A stretch of 14,727 bases of DNA from Candidatus Poribacteria bacterium (GTDB lineage Bacteria; Poribacteria; WGA-4E; UBA9662). The translations under genes were made by a program, and so were the position numbers. The stretch's first letter is position 1. The number at the start of each line of letters is the position of its first letter. Positions 1-7,580 of the stretch are shown piece after piece. The notes beneath the pieces were generated by a model. The model was not told the DNA's origin, did no database searches, and saw only the letters and a list, made by a program, of their open reading frames with translations. The stretch covers positions 1 to 14,727 of the forward strand of contig PACG01000012.1 in assembly GCA_002699335.1 (NCBI GenBank), read 5' to 3'.

Positions 1-3000
1 AGACCAATTTTACTGATGTCTGCTGACTGTCAACCCTACTGCCAGAACTAGCATCGTTCAGTGTTACGGTGTAAGTCGTTGGTAGCCCGATGATTTGTCC
101 CTGTAGATCAATCCCGGTACCGCCTGCGCCATTTGAATCGGTTGGGTAAGTAACCGAACTCACCGACGGAGGCTGGGTATCGAAGATTATACTACCTGTC
201 CAGACCTCGCTGTAATGCCCAATCATCTCGACTGCCGGCAGAATAGAAAGCGCATAGTTTCCATCCTGACTTCCATCTCTAGACAGCGACTGACGAGGCG
301 TAAAGGTCATCTGCTGCTGACCATCGTTGGTTACAATACCATCTATTGCTTGATTGGCTGGATTCTTGACGTCGAAAGTTGTTTGGCTGAAATCGATATT
401 CTGCTGACTCTTGAGGGTCACCAAAATTGATTCCAGGTTGTTGGTAATGCGAGGTGAAACATCGACCACCTGGGCAGGTTCGATGCCATAAGTATAATAA
501 AAGGTTTGTGGCACACCGGTATTACCTGCAGTGTCAGCGAGTGCAAGCTGTAAAGCATAAATACCGTTAGATTCCAGTTCAGCTGAATTGTAGGAGACTT
601 TACCCGAACCGTCATAGACAGCTTGACCTTGAACCGCAACTCCGTCTGAATTAAACAATTGAAAACTAGAAGCAGAAATATCAAAACCGCTCCCTTGATC
701 AACGATACTAAACGTCACTGCCACCTGATTGGTCGAAAGTTTTTGGTAAAGTGTTTTAGTCTCAGTAGCGGTTGAAGAATCGATAGCCGGCGGTTGAGTA
801 TCATAACGAATCTGTTGTGAATCGGTCGCAGTCGATCCTAGCTTGTCCACCACCTTAACCGACATAGTATAAATCCCGTCGGCGGAGCCATCAGTCGGTA
901 GAGATAAGCCACTCAGCGTCAACACCAGATCGGTGTGGGTGGTCGTGCCATCGAGGACTTTTCCATCGGCATTGGTCACTGAGATAGTAGTTTGGTCGAA
1001 GTCGATTCCTTTCCCACTTCGATCTAGGAGCGTGGTGGAAGCAGTTGTCAAGTGGTTAATGGCAATACTGGCTTCCGGTGAGATGCTAATAACTTCTGGT
1101 AACTGGGTGATATAGTAAAAAGGAATTTGTTGCATACCGCTTGTATTACCAGCCAGATCGGTTGTCGTAATTTCAATCCGATATAAACCATCTGCCGTTC
1201 CATCAGTCGGTAAGGCAGTGAATGTCAGCTGTATCTGGTCAGCGCCGTTGTCAGTTGGAGTGGCTGAAACGTTTCCAGTAGATGAAGCTAACGTAACTTG
1301 TGTTTGGCCAAAATCAATCCCACTCAAATTGTCGCTCAGGGTGATGGTAATGTCACTCAGTGTAGAGACTTTAGCATCTTTAGCCGGCGTCGTACTCGTC
1401 AGGGTTGGGCCGATGGTGTCGACAGTCAGCTTCGTCTTCTGCTTATAGGTCTGCCCCTCAAGATCGGTAAAAGTTGCAACGGTTGTGTATATACCATCTT
1501 TAGAACCATCCCCAGGTAGTGGGGCCGCAATTCGCCAAACCAGGTTCTGGTCTGTTTTTTCAAGTTCTTTAGCACTTACAGTATTACCACTCTCATCACT
1601 AACCACCAGACTTGATTTTTCCATATCCAGACCTAATCCGGCATAGTTTAGTATTTGGGCCGAGACCATAGTCAGGGAAACGATTGAGGTGTCGCTCGGA
1701 TCCAGCTGTATTTCTGGCGTTCGTAGATCAACGTAAAATGGATATTCGATTGTTTGCTGCTTATTGCCTGTTAAATCTACGGCGGTGGCGGAAAAGATGT
1801 AATCTCCAGAGAGCAATCTCGACTCAAATCGCAGTTCGATGTTTTGTGGCTCGGTTGACGAAGCGCTGTCAACTTGCATGGTGGCAGGAATCACAGATCC
1901 ATCACTTTTAGACACCGAAATTTTGCTGGCTTCGGCATCAATACCCGAGATTATTGCATTTCCGTTCTGGTCGGTAAAAGTGGCGGTGATGGCTGTTAAC
2001 GACTGGTCGACACGGAGTTTATCCCGCGAAAAGTTAAACGGGCTGGTCGACGTCAGTTTAGGTGGCTGGGTATCATAAATAAATGTAGTCGTTTGCTGAT
2101 GCACGTTACCAGCCATGTCAGCGACATTGATGGCAATCTGATATTGACCGTCATCAGTTCCATTGGTTTGTAGGGCGCTATCAAGCTGAAAGTGAATCGT
2201 ATCGGCGTCGACTTGAGCTAGAATACCGTTCACAACAGTGCCAGATTTGGATAGTTGAATGGCGGAATTGACCAGGTCTAAGCCAGAAATACCGTTGTCG
2301 ACCAAGTCCGCTTCGACGGAACTAACAGCGCTGTTGATGTTGCTCGGTCCAACAAAAACTATATTGTCGAGGCGAACTTGAGATACAACGGGTTGCCTAG
2401 TGTCGAAAGCGAAGCTCAACGTTGATGTATTGCTGTTACCTGCTAAGTCGAAACCTTTAATAGTGACGGTATAAGTACCATTTTCAGACACCAGGTCGAG
2501 TTGGTTATCCAGAACCTGCACCAGCGTATTTCCGTCTTGGCGAGGAGTTCCAGCCTGAAGGGTACCATTCGCATCTTTGACTGTAATGGTCGATTGGTCA
2601 AAGTCGATCTGGCTACCCGTATCAGAGCCAAAGATTGCGTTCAATTCTGAAACCGGGGCGTTGAGATTGGCATTGGCTATCGGCGACGATTGAGTGATGG
2701 TTGGCTTTTCAGTATCGACTTGAACTGTATCTACTACGGTCGTACTCTGGTTACCTGCTAAGTCGGTGCCCTGTAATTGTAGCGGATAAGAGCCATCTGG
2801 CAGAACCGTTTCGAGACCATTCTTACCATTCCAGTTTAGGGTATGACTTCCCGCAGCTAAATCTAATAATTGTACTGTTGGATGGCTAGGAATTAGTAAT
2901 TGTAGCTTTGATAGCGTTTCATCCAAAGTGTAATCGAGAGTCAGGGTGTCTCGACTACCGTCGCTGTTGGGCGAAAACTCAGAACGGGTGACTTGAGGGG

Positions 3001-3130
3001 AAACTTGGGGTGTTTGTGTATCAACAGTTACGGAAAAGATCCTGGTATGATCCGTCCGGGTTGGGTTCAGCAGTTCATCTTGAAAAAAGTCGATTTGCAA
3101 ACGCAGTTGGTAAGTTCCATCAGCCACCAA
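1..3130 (-). repeat. Tandem Ig-like protein repeats, about 102-114 residues each
   Basis: The DGxY strand recurs at about residues 159, 267, 372, 483, 597, 700, 802, 906, 1008 and 1110 of the encoded protein, a spacing of 102-114 residues. The last five are nearly regular (102-104). Most copies continue into a D(L/M/T)AGN-like segment and end in a DTQPP-like linker. The first two copies are FlgD-type with FSPNxDG; the later ones begin with IDFxx(S/T)xI. The DNA of the copies has diverged, and only short stretches match exactly (for example the DLAGN codons near 2436 and 2750). This suggests old duplications under selection rather than fresh expansion. Confidence 0.85.
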
Positions 3131-3595
3131 CTTAGAGGAAGCATTTTTGCTATCGTGTCCATCCCATTCAATATGAATACGCTTCAGGTCATCATTAACT
3201 GTCAGGCCCGGACCAAATTTCCCCAGAACTGACCAGTCATCATCGGCATCAAATTCGTTATCGGGTTGGCCAATGCCACCCGGGCCATGAACGTCGATGA
3301 CAATCTGATATTCACCCGTGGTACCGTCCATGACAAAGACGATTTCAAGCTTATCTTGGGTTCCATCGGCATTTGGACTAAAGAACGAATCCTGATCTTC
3401 TGTATCGACTACTTGCGGTGCTACCTCAAAATCATCGGCATGGACTGTAACGGCGAAGTAAGAAATATGAAATAAAAAAAGTGCCAAACCAATTTTACTA
3501 ATGTATTTCCAACCGTCAACATTCACTTGGCTAACCACCCAACTTAACTGAGTCGGAAAACTCAGGTTTTTTCTACCCAAAATAATTTCCCCCAT
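1..3595 (-). CDS. Large secreted protein with FlgD-type and tandem Ig-like repeats (C-terminus off window)
   Basis: Reading the minus strand from an ATG at 3595 gives an unbroken frame of about 1198 codons to base 1, with no stop, so the C-terminus lies outside the window. Residues 31-53 form a signal peptide (hydrophobic LALFLFHISYFAVTV, then a VHA cleavage site). Residues 72-300 hold two FlgD-type Ig domains, each starting FSPNxDGxxDxL and carrying a W-(D/N)-G turn and a DG(T/S)Y strand. Eight further Ig-like repeats follow, with core motifs IDFxxT, DGxY, DLAGN and a closing (V/Y)DTxxP. No anchor or sorting signal is seen in the visible part. Such architectures are known from bacterial surface and secreted adhesive or scaffold proteins; the actual function is unknown. 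The ATG has no strong ribosome site, and a GTG at codon 24 is an alternative that would still keep the signal peptide. The frame is certain; the role is not. Confidence 0.9.
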   Translation of the reverse strand, partial: MGEIILGRKNLSFPTQLSWVVSQVNVDGWKYISKIGLALFLFHISYFAVTVHADDFEVAPQVVDTEDQDSFFSPNADGTQDKLEIVFVMDGTTGEYQIVIDVHGPGGIGQPDNEFDADDDWSVLGKFGPGLTVNDDLKRIHIEWDGHDSKNASSKLVADGTYQLRLQIDFFQDELLNPTRTDHTRIFSVTVDTQTPQVSPQVTRSEFSPNSDGSRDTLTLDYTLDETLSKLQLLIPSHPTVQLLDLAAGSHTLNWNGKNGLETVLPDGSYPLQLQGTDLAGNQSTTVVDTVQVDTEKPTITQSSPIANANLNAPVSELNAIFGSDTGSQIDFDQSTITVKDANGTLQAGTPRQDGNTLVQVLDNQLDLVSENGTYTVTIKGFDLAGNSNTSTLSFAFDTRQPVVSQVRLDNIVFVGPSNINSAVSSVEADLVDNGISGLDLVNSAIQLSKSGTVVNGILAQVDADTIHFQLDSALQTNGTDDGQYQIAINVADMAGNVHQQTTTFIYDTQPPKLTSTSPFNFSRDKLRVDQSLTAITATFTDQNGNAIISGIDAEASKISVSKSDGSVIPATMQVDSASSTEPQNIELRFESRLLSGDYIFSATAVDLTGNKQQTIEYPFYVDLRTPEIQLDPSDTSIVSLTMVSAQILNYAGLGLDMEKSSLVVSDESGNTVSAKELEKTDQNLVWRIAAPLPGDGSKDGIYTTVATFTDLEGQTYKQKTKLTVDTIGPTLTSTTPAKDAKVSTLSDITITLSDNLSGIDFGQTQVTLASSTGNVSATPTDNGADQIQLTFTALPTDGTADGLYRIEITTTDLAGNTSGMQQIPFYYITQLPEVISISPEASIAINHLTTASTTLLDRSGKGIDFDQTTISVTNADGKVLDGTTTHTDLVLTLSGLSLPTDGSADGIYTMSVKVVDKLGSTATDSQQIRYDTQPPAIDSSTATETKTLYQKLSTNQVAVTFSIVDQGSGFDISASSFQLFNSDGVAVQGQAVYDGSGKVSYNSAELESNGIYALQLALADTAGNTGVPQTFYYTYGIEPAQVVDVSPRITNNLESILVTLKSQQNIDFSQTTFDVKNPANQAIDGIVTNDGQQQMTFTPRQSLSRDGSQDGNYALSILPAVEMIGHYSEVWTGSIIFDTQPPSVSSVTYPTDSNGAGGTGIDLQGQIIGLPTTYTVTLNDASSGSRVDSQQTSVKLV

Positions 3596-3767
3596 GAGTG
3601 CTACTTTGACCTAACTATTATGACAACCCGCACTAATCTCGCAGGATTTTCCAGAAGGTTCGCTAGATCGTATCTTATGAGACATTTCGACCTGTTTTAG
3701 ACGTAAGATTGATCGTTTGGTTGATGTTAGCAACCTTAAACTTTCACTCCTATTCCAGACCTGCAAC
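3596..3767. other. Intergenic gap between lptD and the Ig-repeat gene
   Basis: This 172-base gap follows the lptD stop. It holds a short imperfect hairpin (GGTTG/CAACC arms at 3719-3723 and 3731-3735) with no T-run after it on the minus strand, so it is a poor terminator. A possible extended -10 lies at 3617-3625. No ORF of note and no RNA gene is recognised. Read-through from lptD into the Ig-repeat gene is plausible. Confidence 0.5.
3617..3625 (-). promoter_or_regulatory. Possible extended -10 element upstream of the Ig-repeat gene
   Basis: On the minus strand the bases read TGTCATAAT, which fits a TGn-extended -10 hexamer (five of six matches to TATAAT). There is no good -35 at 16-18 bases upstream. 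Transcription would begin only about 15 bases before the ATG at 3595, close to a weak AGGT ribosome site at 3609-3612. The candidate rests on this match alone. Confidence 0.2.
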
Positions 3768-6700
3768 CTAGAAGTAGGATCTACTCATTGCATTACCGAC
3801 ACCAAAGGCGTTGTACGGAACACCTACCGGCAGGCTACGGAAGCCCCAAGTCTCCGTGACTGCATCGTAGCCCAATCCAACCGAAGCCGTTGGGTCAGCA
3901 ATTAAGTTGATCTGAAAAGTGAAGTCCTGACGGACATTGTCGTAATTTGGTGGTCGTTTAATACCGATCCTGTGCCAGGACAGGCGTAGATCCCAATCGT
4001 GGAGATTGCGTCGAACCGTCAGGCTTTGCGAATAAAATTGTTTCTCGATCCAATCGTAGTCAGCGCTAAAGTCGATTTCAAACAGCGAACTCGGTCGAAA
4101 CTGGAAACTGCTATTAATCCGCCGTGAAGCGTATTTGGTTCGTTTGCTGAACGAATTACCGAAAGTTAGATTCCATTTGTCACGTCGATAACTGAAATTA
4201 GAGCGAAACCCAACCTGTTTAAATCGTTTCCCATCGATTTCCGAGACATTTGGATCGTGTGTAGATCGCATAATAATGCTCATATTACGGCTGGGTAACG
4301 GTGTGATTGTAATGTCACTTTCGATATAATCGTAGGTTCGATTGTTCTCGGCTGCGTATTCGGTAAAGTCGCCTCGAAGTTGTGTCCGAAAGTCAAATAA
4401 TCTGAGTGCCGAACGGTGTTTTCGAGTTTTGATTTCAATGCTGGTTTCTAGCTGATAAGTTATATCTTTCCGTTCGTAGAAATAGGTGCTAGGACCGAAT
4501 GGATACAAGCGGCTGTTTTCGTCGCGATCAACAGCAGGCAAGTAATTGAAAAAGACACCAGAGTTAATCTGGTGTCTTAGACGGCGTGCGCCGGGGATCC
4601 AGCTAATATCGTAAATGCGAAATAGGATGTTCCGAGCATCTGCGTTAAAACCGTACACACCCCGCACAACATTTTCATTTCCGTCACGATCTCGGTCGTG
4701 CCAAACAACGTCGGAATCAAACCCAACATCCAACCGAATCTCACGGGTGGACGAGACCTTTAAGGTCGACTGTTTTTGAATATCGAAGCCGAGAACACTG
4801 GTTTTAAGATAAACGTTGCGTTCCTGTTCATATTTCTGTCGGTAGAAATTACCCAGATCCATATCCAAATCAAACGACGTATCCTCTAACGTCGGGAAAG
4901 CGAGCAGAGACAAAAGCGGGATTTCTGTTTTCGTCTTCTCGGCGATTTTGACCATTCCTTCGTTGATGGTTTTTAAAAGCGGTAAATTGCTCATTCGCAT
5001 GCGAGAAAATTGGATAGATAGTTCTGGTAATTTCTGAAGGGTGTAGGAATCACTCTCGATTAAATTGTAGGCATGACTGAACTGTAATCGCCCCAGAAAT
5101 TCGCCGATAGTCTTGGTCGAAAATCGTAAATTCCCATCCTCGTCTCGGTCCATATCATCTAATGCCGAAAAGGCAGAACCCCAAGTCAGCACCCCGAATG
5201 AATTGACACTCGACTCCGAAGTGCCGTATCCTTCATCATAGTAACGGGCCTGCCATTCCACTCGCCCCATAAAGTTCAACGGTTTTCGACCTTCCTTCGG
5301 GTTGTCCCAAGGAGTATAAATGCTGTGATAGTGTCCCCAGCGCATCACATACTGTTGCCCGATCTTCATCGCATCCTTACGAGAATAGGAGAACTGATCG
5401 TTGCCGTACAGATATAAATCTCCACGATAGGTTCGTTTTTTATTGACATCAATTAGGTGGTAGCCGGTCTTACTCTGAATGAGATCGCTGGTTTCACCAC
5501 GATTCAGTTGACGCGCTTGACGCGACACTTCACGCTCGTTCTGCCAACTGCCTTGAAAGTTGTGTTGTTGGAAGATCTCTAAAGGTCGATCCGCTTTATC
5601 AATGGAGTCATCGTCACCGGGAGTACCGTCCCTATCCTCGAACCTATTCTTCTTCGATTTTCCTTTTTTGCGGTTTGGTTCAGTCTCTTCACTACTTTCA
5701 CCCATCAAAAAACTCGGCGATTTTTTCTCTTCCTTCGGCTTACGGCGTTCATATTCCTCCCGCAACCAATCGCCGTGTTGCGCTTCAAACTCAGTTGCCA
5801 ATTGGGTAAACGTTGGTGTCGGTTGCTTTTCCACTAATTGGAAAATATGAACACCTCGGTCAGTCATAACAGTGGTTGTTACTTCACCTACTTTCTCCAA
5901 CCGACGAACTGAGTACTGCCAACGGTCGTCCATTTCGTTGAGTGGTAACCATTGGCCGGCGTTAACATCTCTCAGAATAGCCTCCTTATGTTCTGTTATC
6001 AGAAATGTCACTGATTCGCCCGCTGTAGCCCTCTCCTGAATCTTCTCGCCTAGTTCTCGAATTTGCTCCTTAGTTTTATCGGTCGGACTCACCGCTACAT
6101 CAATCCGGCGGAGTTTAATCTCTTTTTGTCCATAAACTTCCAAGATGTGGTCCACTCTAAAAATATGATACGCAAACTCTGTTTTTAGCATCGGGCTAAT
6201 TTGGCCTGCTTCCATGGCAAAGACAACATCCTCCAGCACCGGATCAAGCCTCGGCTCGCCTTCAGCATCAACTTCCCCCCGTACAATGTAGCCCATGTTA
6301 CCGCCAGAATACTTGGTTTCTTGATGGTCGGAGTGGTCTTGCGCTGCTTGGCTAAAAGTTGCCTCCGTTACCGTAGAAGATGTATGATCGGATGCCTCTT
6401 CTTCTCCAGGCCTTGATTTTGACTGCAGTTCTTCATAGACCTGCGCTACCGTCTCTTTGGCACGTAAAAAGTCAGCCTCTTCTAAACGATATTCGAGGTA
6501 TATCTCTTTCAATTTGTAAAGATCATAGTCACCATCTAGTTTCTCTTTAATTTCCGTTGCCAGTTCTTCCAACTTTTTTCGTTCGCTGGGAGTCACATCC
6601 TGAAAGAGCGGAATATAGATCTCATTATATTGGGTGTCGTTAATTAGATACGATCCGTCGGCCCCACCTCCTCGCCCTCGTCGCGAGGTTTGATCGAACA

Positions 6701-7580
6701 GCAAACGAGCGTCCAAACGACGTTTTCGGGACAACGGCAGTTCAATGCTCATAAACGGTCCTTGGTAACTGTCTGTGCCCAACCGAACAATTATCTTGGC
6801 TAACTTGTCTTGACGTAGATCACGGCGGTAGGCTGGAATATAGAACAACGGAACCCCGCCAATCTTGAGAATCACGTGCTTAGCAATAAGTTCTTTATTA
6901 ACCTTAACGATAATTTCAGAACTACTGAAGTAGTAGTGAGGTCGCTTGAGGGTACAAGTAGTCAATGATCCTTTGCGAATGTATGACTCATCGTCCTCGG
7001 TTTTAAAGATCTCAGTTCCTCGATAATACCAGGGATCGCTGTAGGTAAAACCCTGACGGATGATGCCCTTTTTGGTTTCCAGATTAAAGAGAAGTTCATC
7101 GGAATAGGTGTGTTCTTCGCCAGAAATCAACCGAACATTGCCAGAGGCACGTAGCAGATTTTGATCAAAGTCTGCCCAAATGTGATCTGCATATAAAGTC
7201 ATCCCTTCTGCTTTGACCAGCGCATTTCCGTGGATCTGAACTAAATTACCTTGGAGAAATAGGTCGTCCCCCTTACCGATAACTTTGTCTTCTTCCGGTT
7301 CTGACTGCTCTGGCATCAGTCGATCAGACCTTGTAACCGGTAGGTCACCTGAAAAAACAGAAGCATCTGCCGGCGCAGAATCTACTGAGTTTGGAATAGT
7401 CGCTGAATCAGAAGTTTCTGTCGATACGGTAGGGGATGTCTGTTCAGATAGCGTCTCCTGAGCAGACGAAAGGCCAAGGGTGGAAAAGTTTAGAATTAAG
7501 CTAAAGAGGATAAAACCCGCAAGTTGCTGAAAGCCTTCAGGACGCTGCAGGAGAGCCGTCTGACAGGTGGGGTGGGTCAT
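3768..7580 (-). CDS. lptD: LPS-assembly outer-membrane protein LptD with inserted parvulin domains
   Basis: LptD forms the outer-membrane barrel that delivers lipopolysaccharide to the cell surface. Residues 21-40 look like a signal peptide (FILFSLILNF, then LSSA). Residues 41-104 are an acidic Ser/Thr-rich linker. Residues 105-185 are an LptA-like (OstA_N) domain with the repeating GNxxxxxG and YADH strands. Residues 200-255 carry the family signature TTCTLKRPHYYF and GGVPLFYIPAYRRD, and the barrel begins near 258. About 405 residues (roughly 314-718) are then inserted, containing parvulin-like domains, before the barrel resumes with GDLYLYGNDQF and ends in an aromatic residue (SYF), as outer-membrane barrels do. 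Total length is 1270 residues against 784 in E. coli; without the insert it would be about 865. The mature part has a single cysteine, so the disulfides of E. coli LptD are absent. The start overlaps the surA stop (ATGA) and lacks its own ribosome site, which implies translational coupling. Confidence 0.92.
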   Translation of the reverse strand: MTHPTCQTALLQRPEGFQQLAGFILFSLILNFSTLGLSSAQETLSEQTSPTVSTETSDSATIPNSVDSAPADASVFSGDLPVTRSDRLMPEQSEPEEDKVIGKGDDLFLQGNLVQIHGNALVKAEGMTLYADHIWADFDQNLLRASGNVRLISGEEHTYSDELLFNLETKKGIIRQGFTYSDPWYYRGTEIFKTEDDESYIRKGSLTTCTLKRPHYYFSSSEIIVKVNKELIAKHVILKIGGVPLFYIPAYRRDLRQDKLAKIIVRLGTDSYQGPFMSIELPLSRKRRLDARLLFDQTSRRGRGGGADGSYLINDTQYNEIYIPLFQDVTPSERKKLEELATEIKEKLDGDYDLYKLKEIYLEYRLEEADFLRAKETVAQVYEELQSKSRPGEEEASDHTSSTVTEATFSQAAQDHSDHQETKYSGGNMGYIVRGEVDAEGEPRLDPVLEDVVFAMEAGQISPMLKTEFAYHIFRVDHILEVYGQKEIKLRRIDVAVSPTDKTKEQIRELGEKIQERATAGESVTFLITEHKEAILRDVNAGQWLPLNEMDDRWQYSVRRLEKVGEVTTTVMTDRGVHIFQLVEKQPTPTFTQLATEFEAQHGDWLREEYERRKPKEEKKSPSFLMGESSEETEPNRKKGKSKKNRFEDRDGTPGDDDSIDKADRPLEIFQQHNFQGSWQNEREVSRQARQLNRGETSDLIQSKTGYHLIDVNKKRTYRGDLYLYGNDQFSYSRKDAMKIGQQYVMRWGHYHSIYTPWDNPKEGRKPLNFMGRVEWQARYYDEGYGTSESSVNSFGVLTWGSAFSALDDMDRDEDGNLRFSTKTIGEFLGRLQFSHAYNLIESDSYTLQKLPELSIQFSRMRMSNLPLLKTINEGMVKIAEKTKTEIPLLSLLAFPTLEDTSFDLDMDLGNFYRQKYEQERNVYLKTSVLGFDIQKQSTLKVSSTREIRLDVGFDSDVVWHDRDRDGNENVVRGVYGFNADARNILFRIYDISWIPGARRLRHQINSGVFFNYLPAVDRDENSRLYPFGPSTYFYERKDITYQLETSIEIKTRKHRSALRLFDFRTQLRGDFTEYAAENNRTYDYIESDITITPLPSRNMSIIMRSTHDPNVSEIDGKRFKQVGFRSNFSYRRDKWNLTFGNSFSKRTKYASRRINSSFQFRPSSLFEIDFSADYDWIEKQFYSQSLTVRRNLHDWDLRLSWHRIGIKRPPNYDNVRQDFTFQINLIADPTASVGLGYDAVTETWGFRSLPVGVPYNAFGVGNAMSRSYF
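5427..6629 (-). other. Parvulin-domain insertion inside the LptD barrel
   Basis: This segment codes for LptD residues of about 318-718. The first parvulin domain spans about 356-482: strand IYLEYRL, helix AKETVAQVYEELQ, then FSQAAQDHSD, SGGNMGYIVRGEV, FAMEAGQISPMLKTEF and AYHIFRV. Its helix-to-FSQAA link contains about 20 extra polar residues. A second domain spans about 486-586: IKLRRIDVAV, then GQWLPLNEM, VGEVTTTVMTDRG and VHIFQLVEK. A SurA-like helix follows (about 590-620), then a charged Lys/Glu/Asp-rich linker (615-665), then what looks like the last part of a third parvulin domain (667-716: LNRGETSDLIQSKTGYHLIDV). Reading frame and style continue without a break into the barrel on both sides. 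The domain calls rest on motif order read by eye, not on a profile search. Confidence 0.8.
7577..7580 (-). promoter_or_regulatory. ATGA stop/start overlap coupling surA and lptD
   Basis: The lptD ATG (7578-7580) shares bases with the surA TGA (7577-7579). No Shine-Dalgarno sequence sits at a normal distance before the lptD ATG: the nearest purine runs are GAGG about 16 bases and AGGAG about 26 bases upstream. Initiation by ribosomes finishing surA is therefore likely, which would tie LptD output to SurA output. Confidence 0.7.

Noticed and set aside
72..3382. The Ig-repeat protein as a flagellar hook-capping protein FlgD.
   Set aside because: It has a signal peptide and ten repeats and is far too long. 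Only the Ig-like fold of the first two domains resembles FlgD, and no flagellar genes are near.
215..3475. Short plus-strand frames and two minus-strand frames (418-702, 2443-2631) across the first 3.5 kb.
   Set aside because: They are shadows of the long minus-strand Ig-repeat frame, which has a signal peptide and coherent repeats. None has a ribosome site or recognisable domain.
3..3504. A 17-base direct repeat with one mismatch (3-19 and 3488-3504) at both ends of the Ig-repeat frame.
   Set aside because: The two copies encode unrelated residues (QTSVKLV near the visible end, YISKIGL in the signal region), are A/T-rich, and have no mobile-element features around them. Chance is the simplest reading.
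5560..6416. Plus-strand frames opposite the LptD insertion.
   Set aside because: Their composition reflects the antisense of charged linker codons, and the parvulin motifs on the minus strand explain the region.
5427..6629. The LptD insertion as an assembly chimera with a neighbouring parvulin gene.
   Set aside because: The domains differ in sequence from SurA and from the two anchored paralogues, the frame is unbroken on both sides, and the joint sits at a natural barrel turn. Comparison with relatives would still be decisive.
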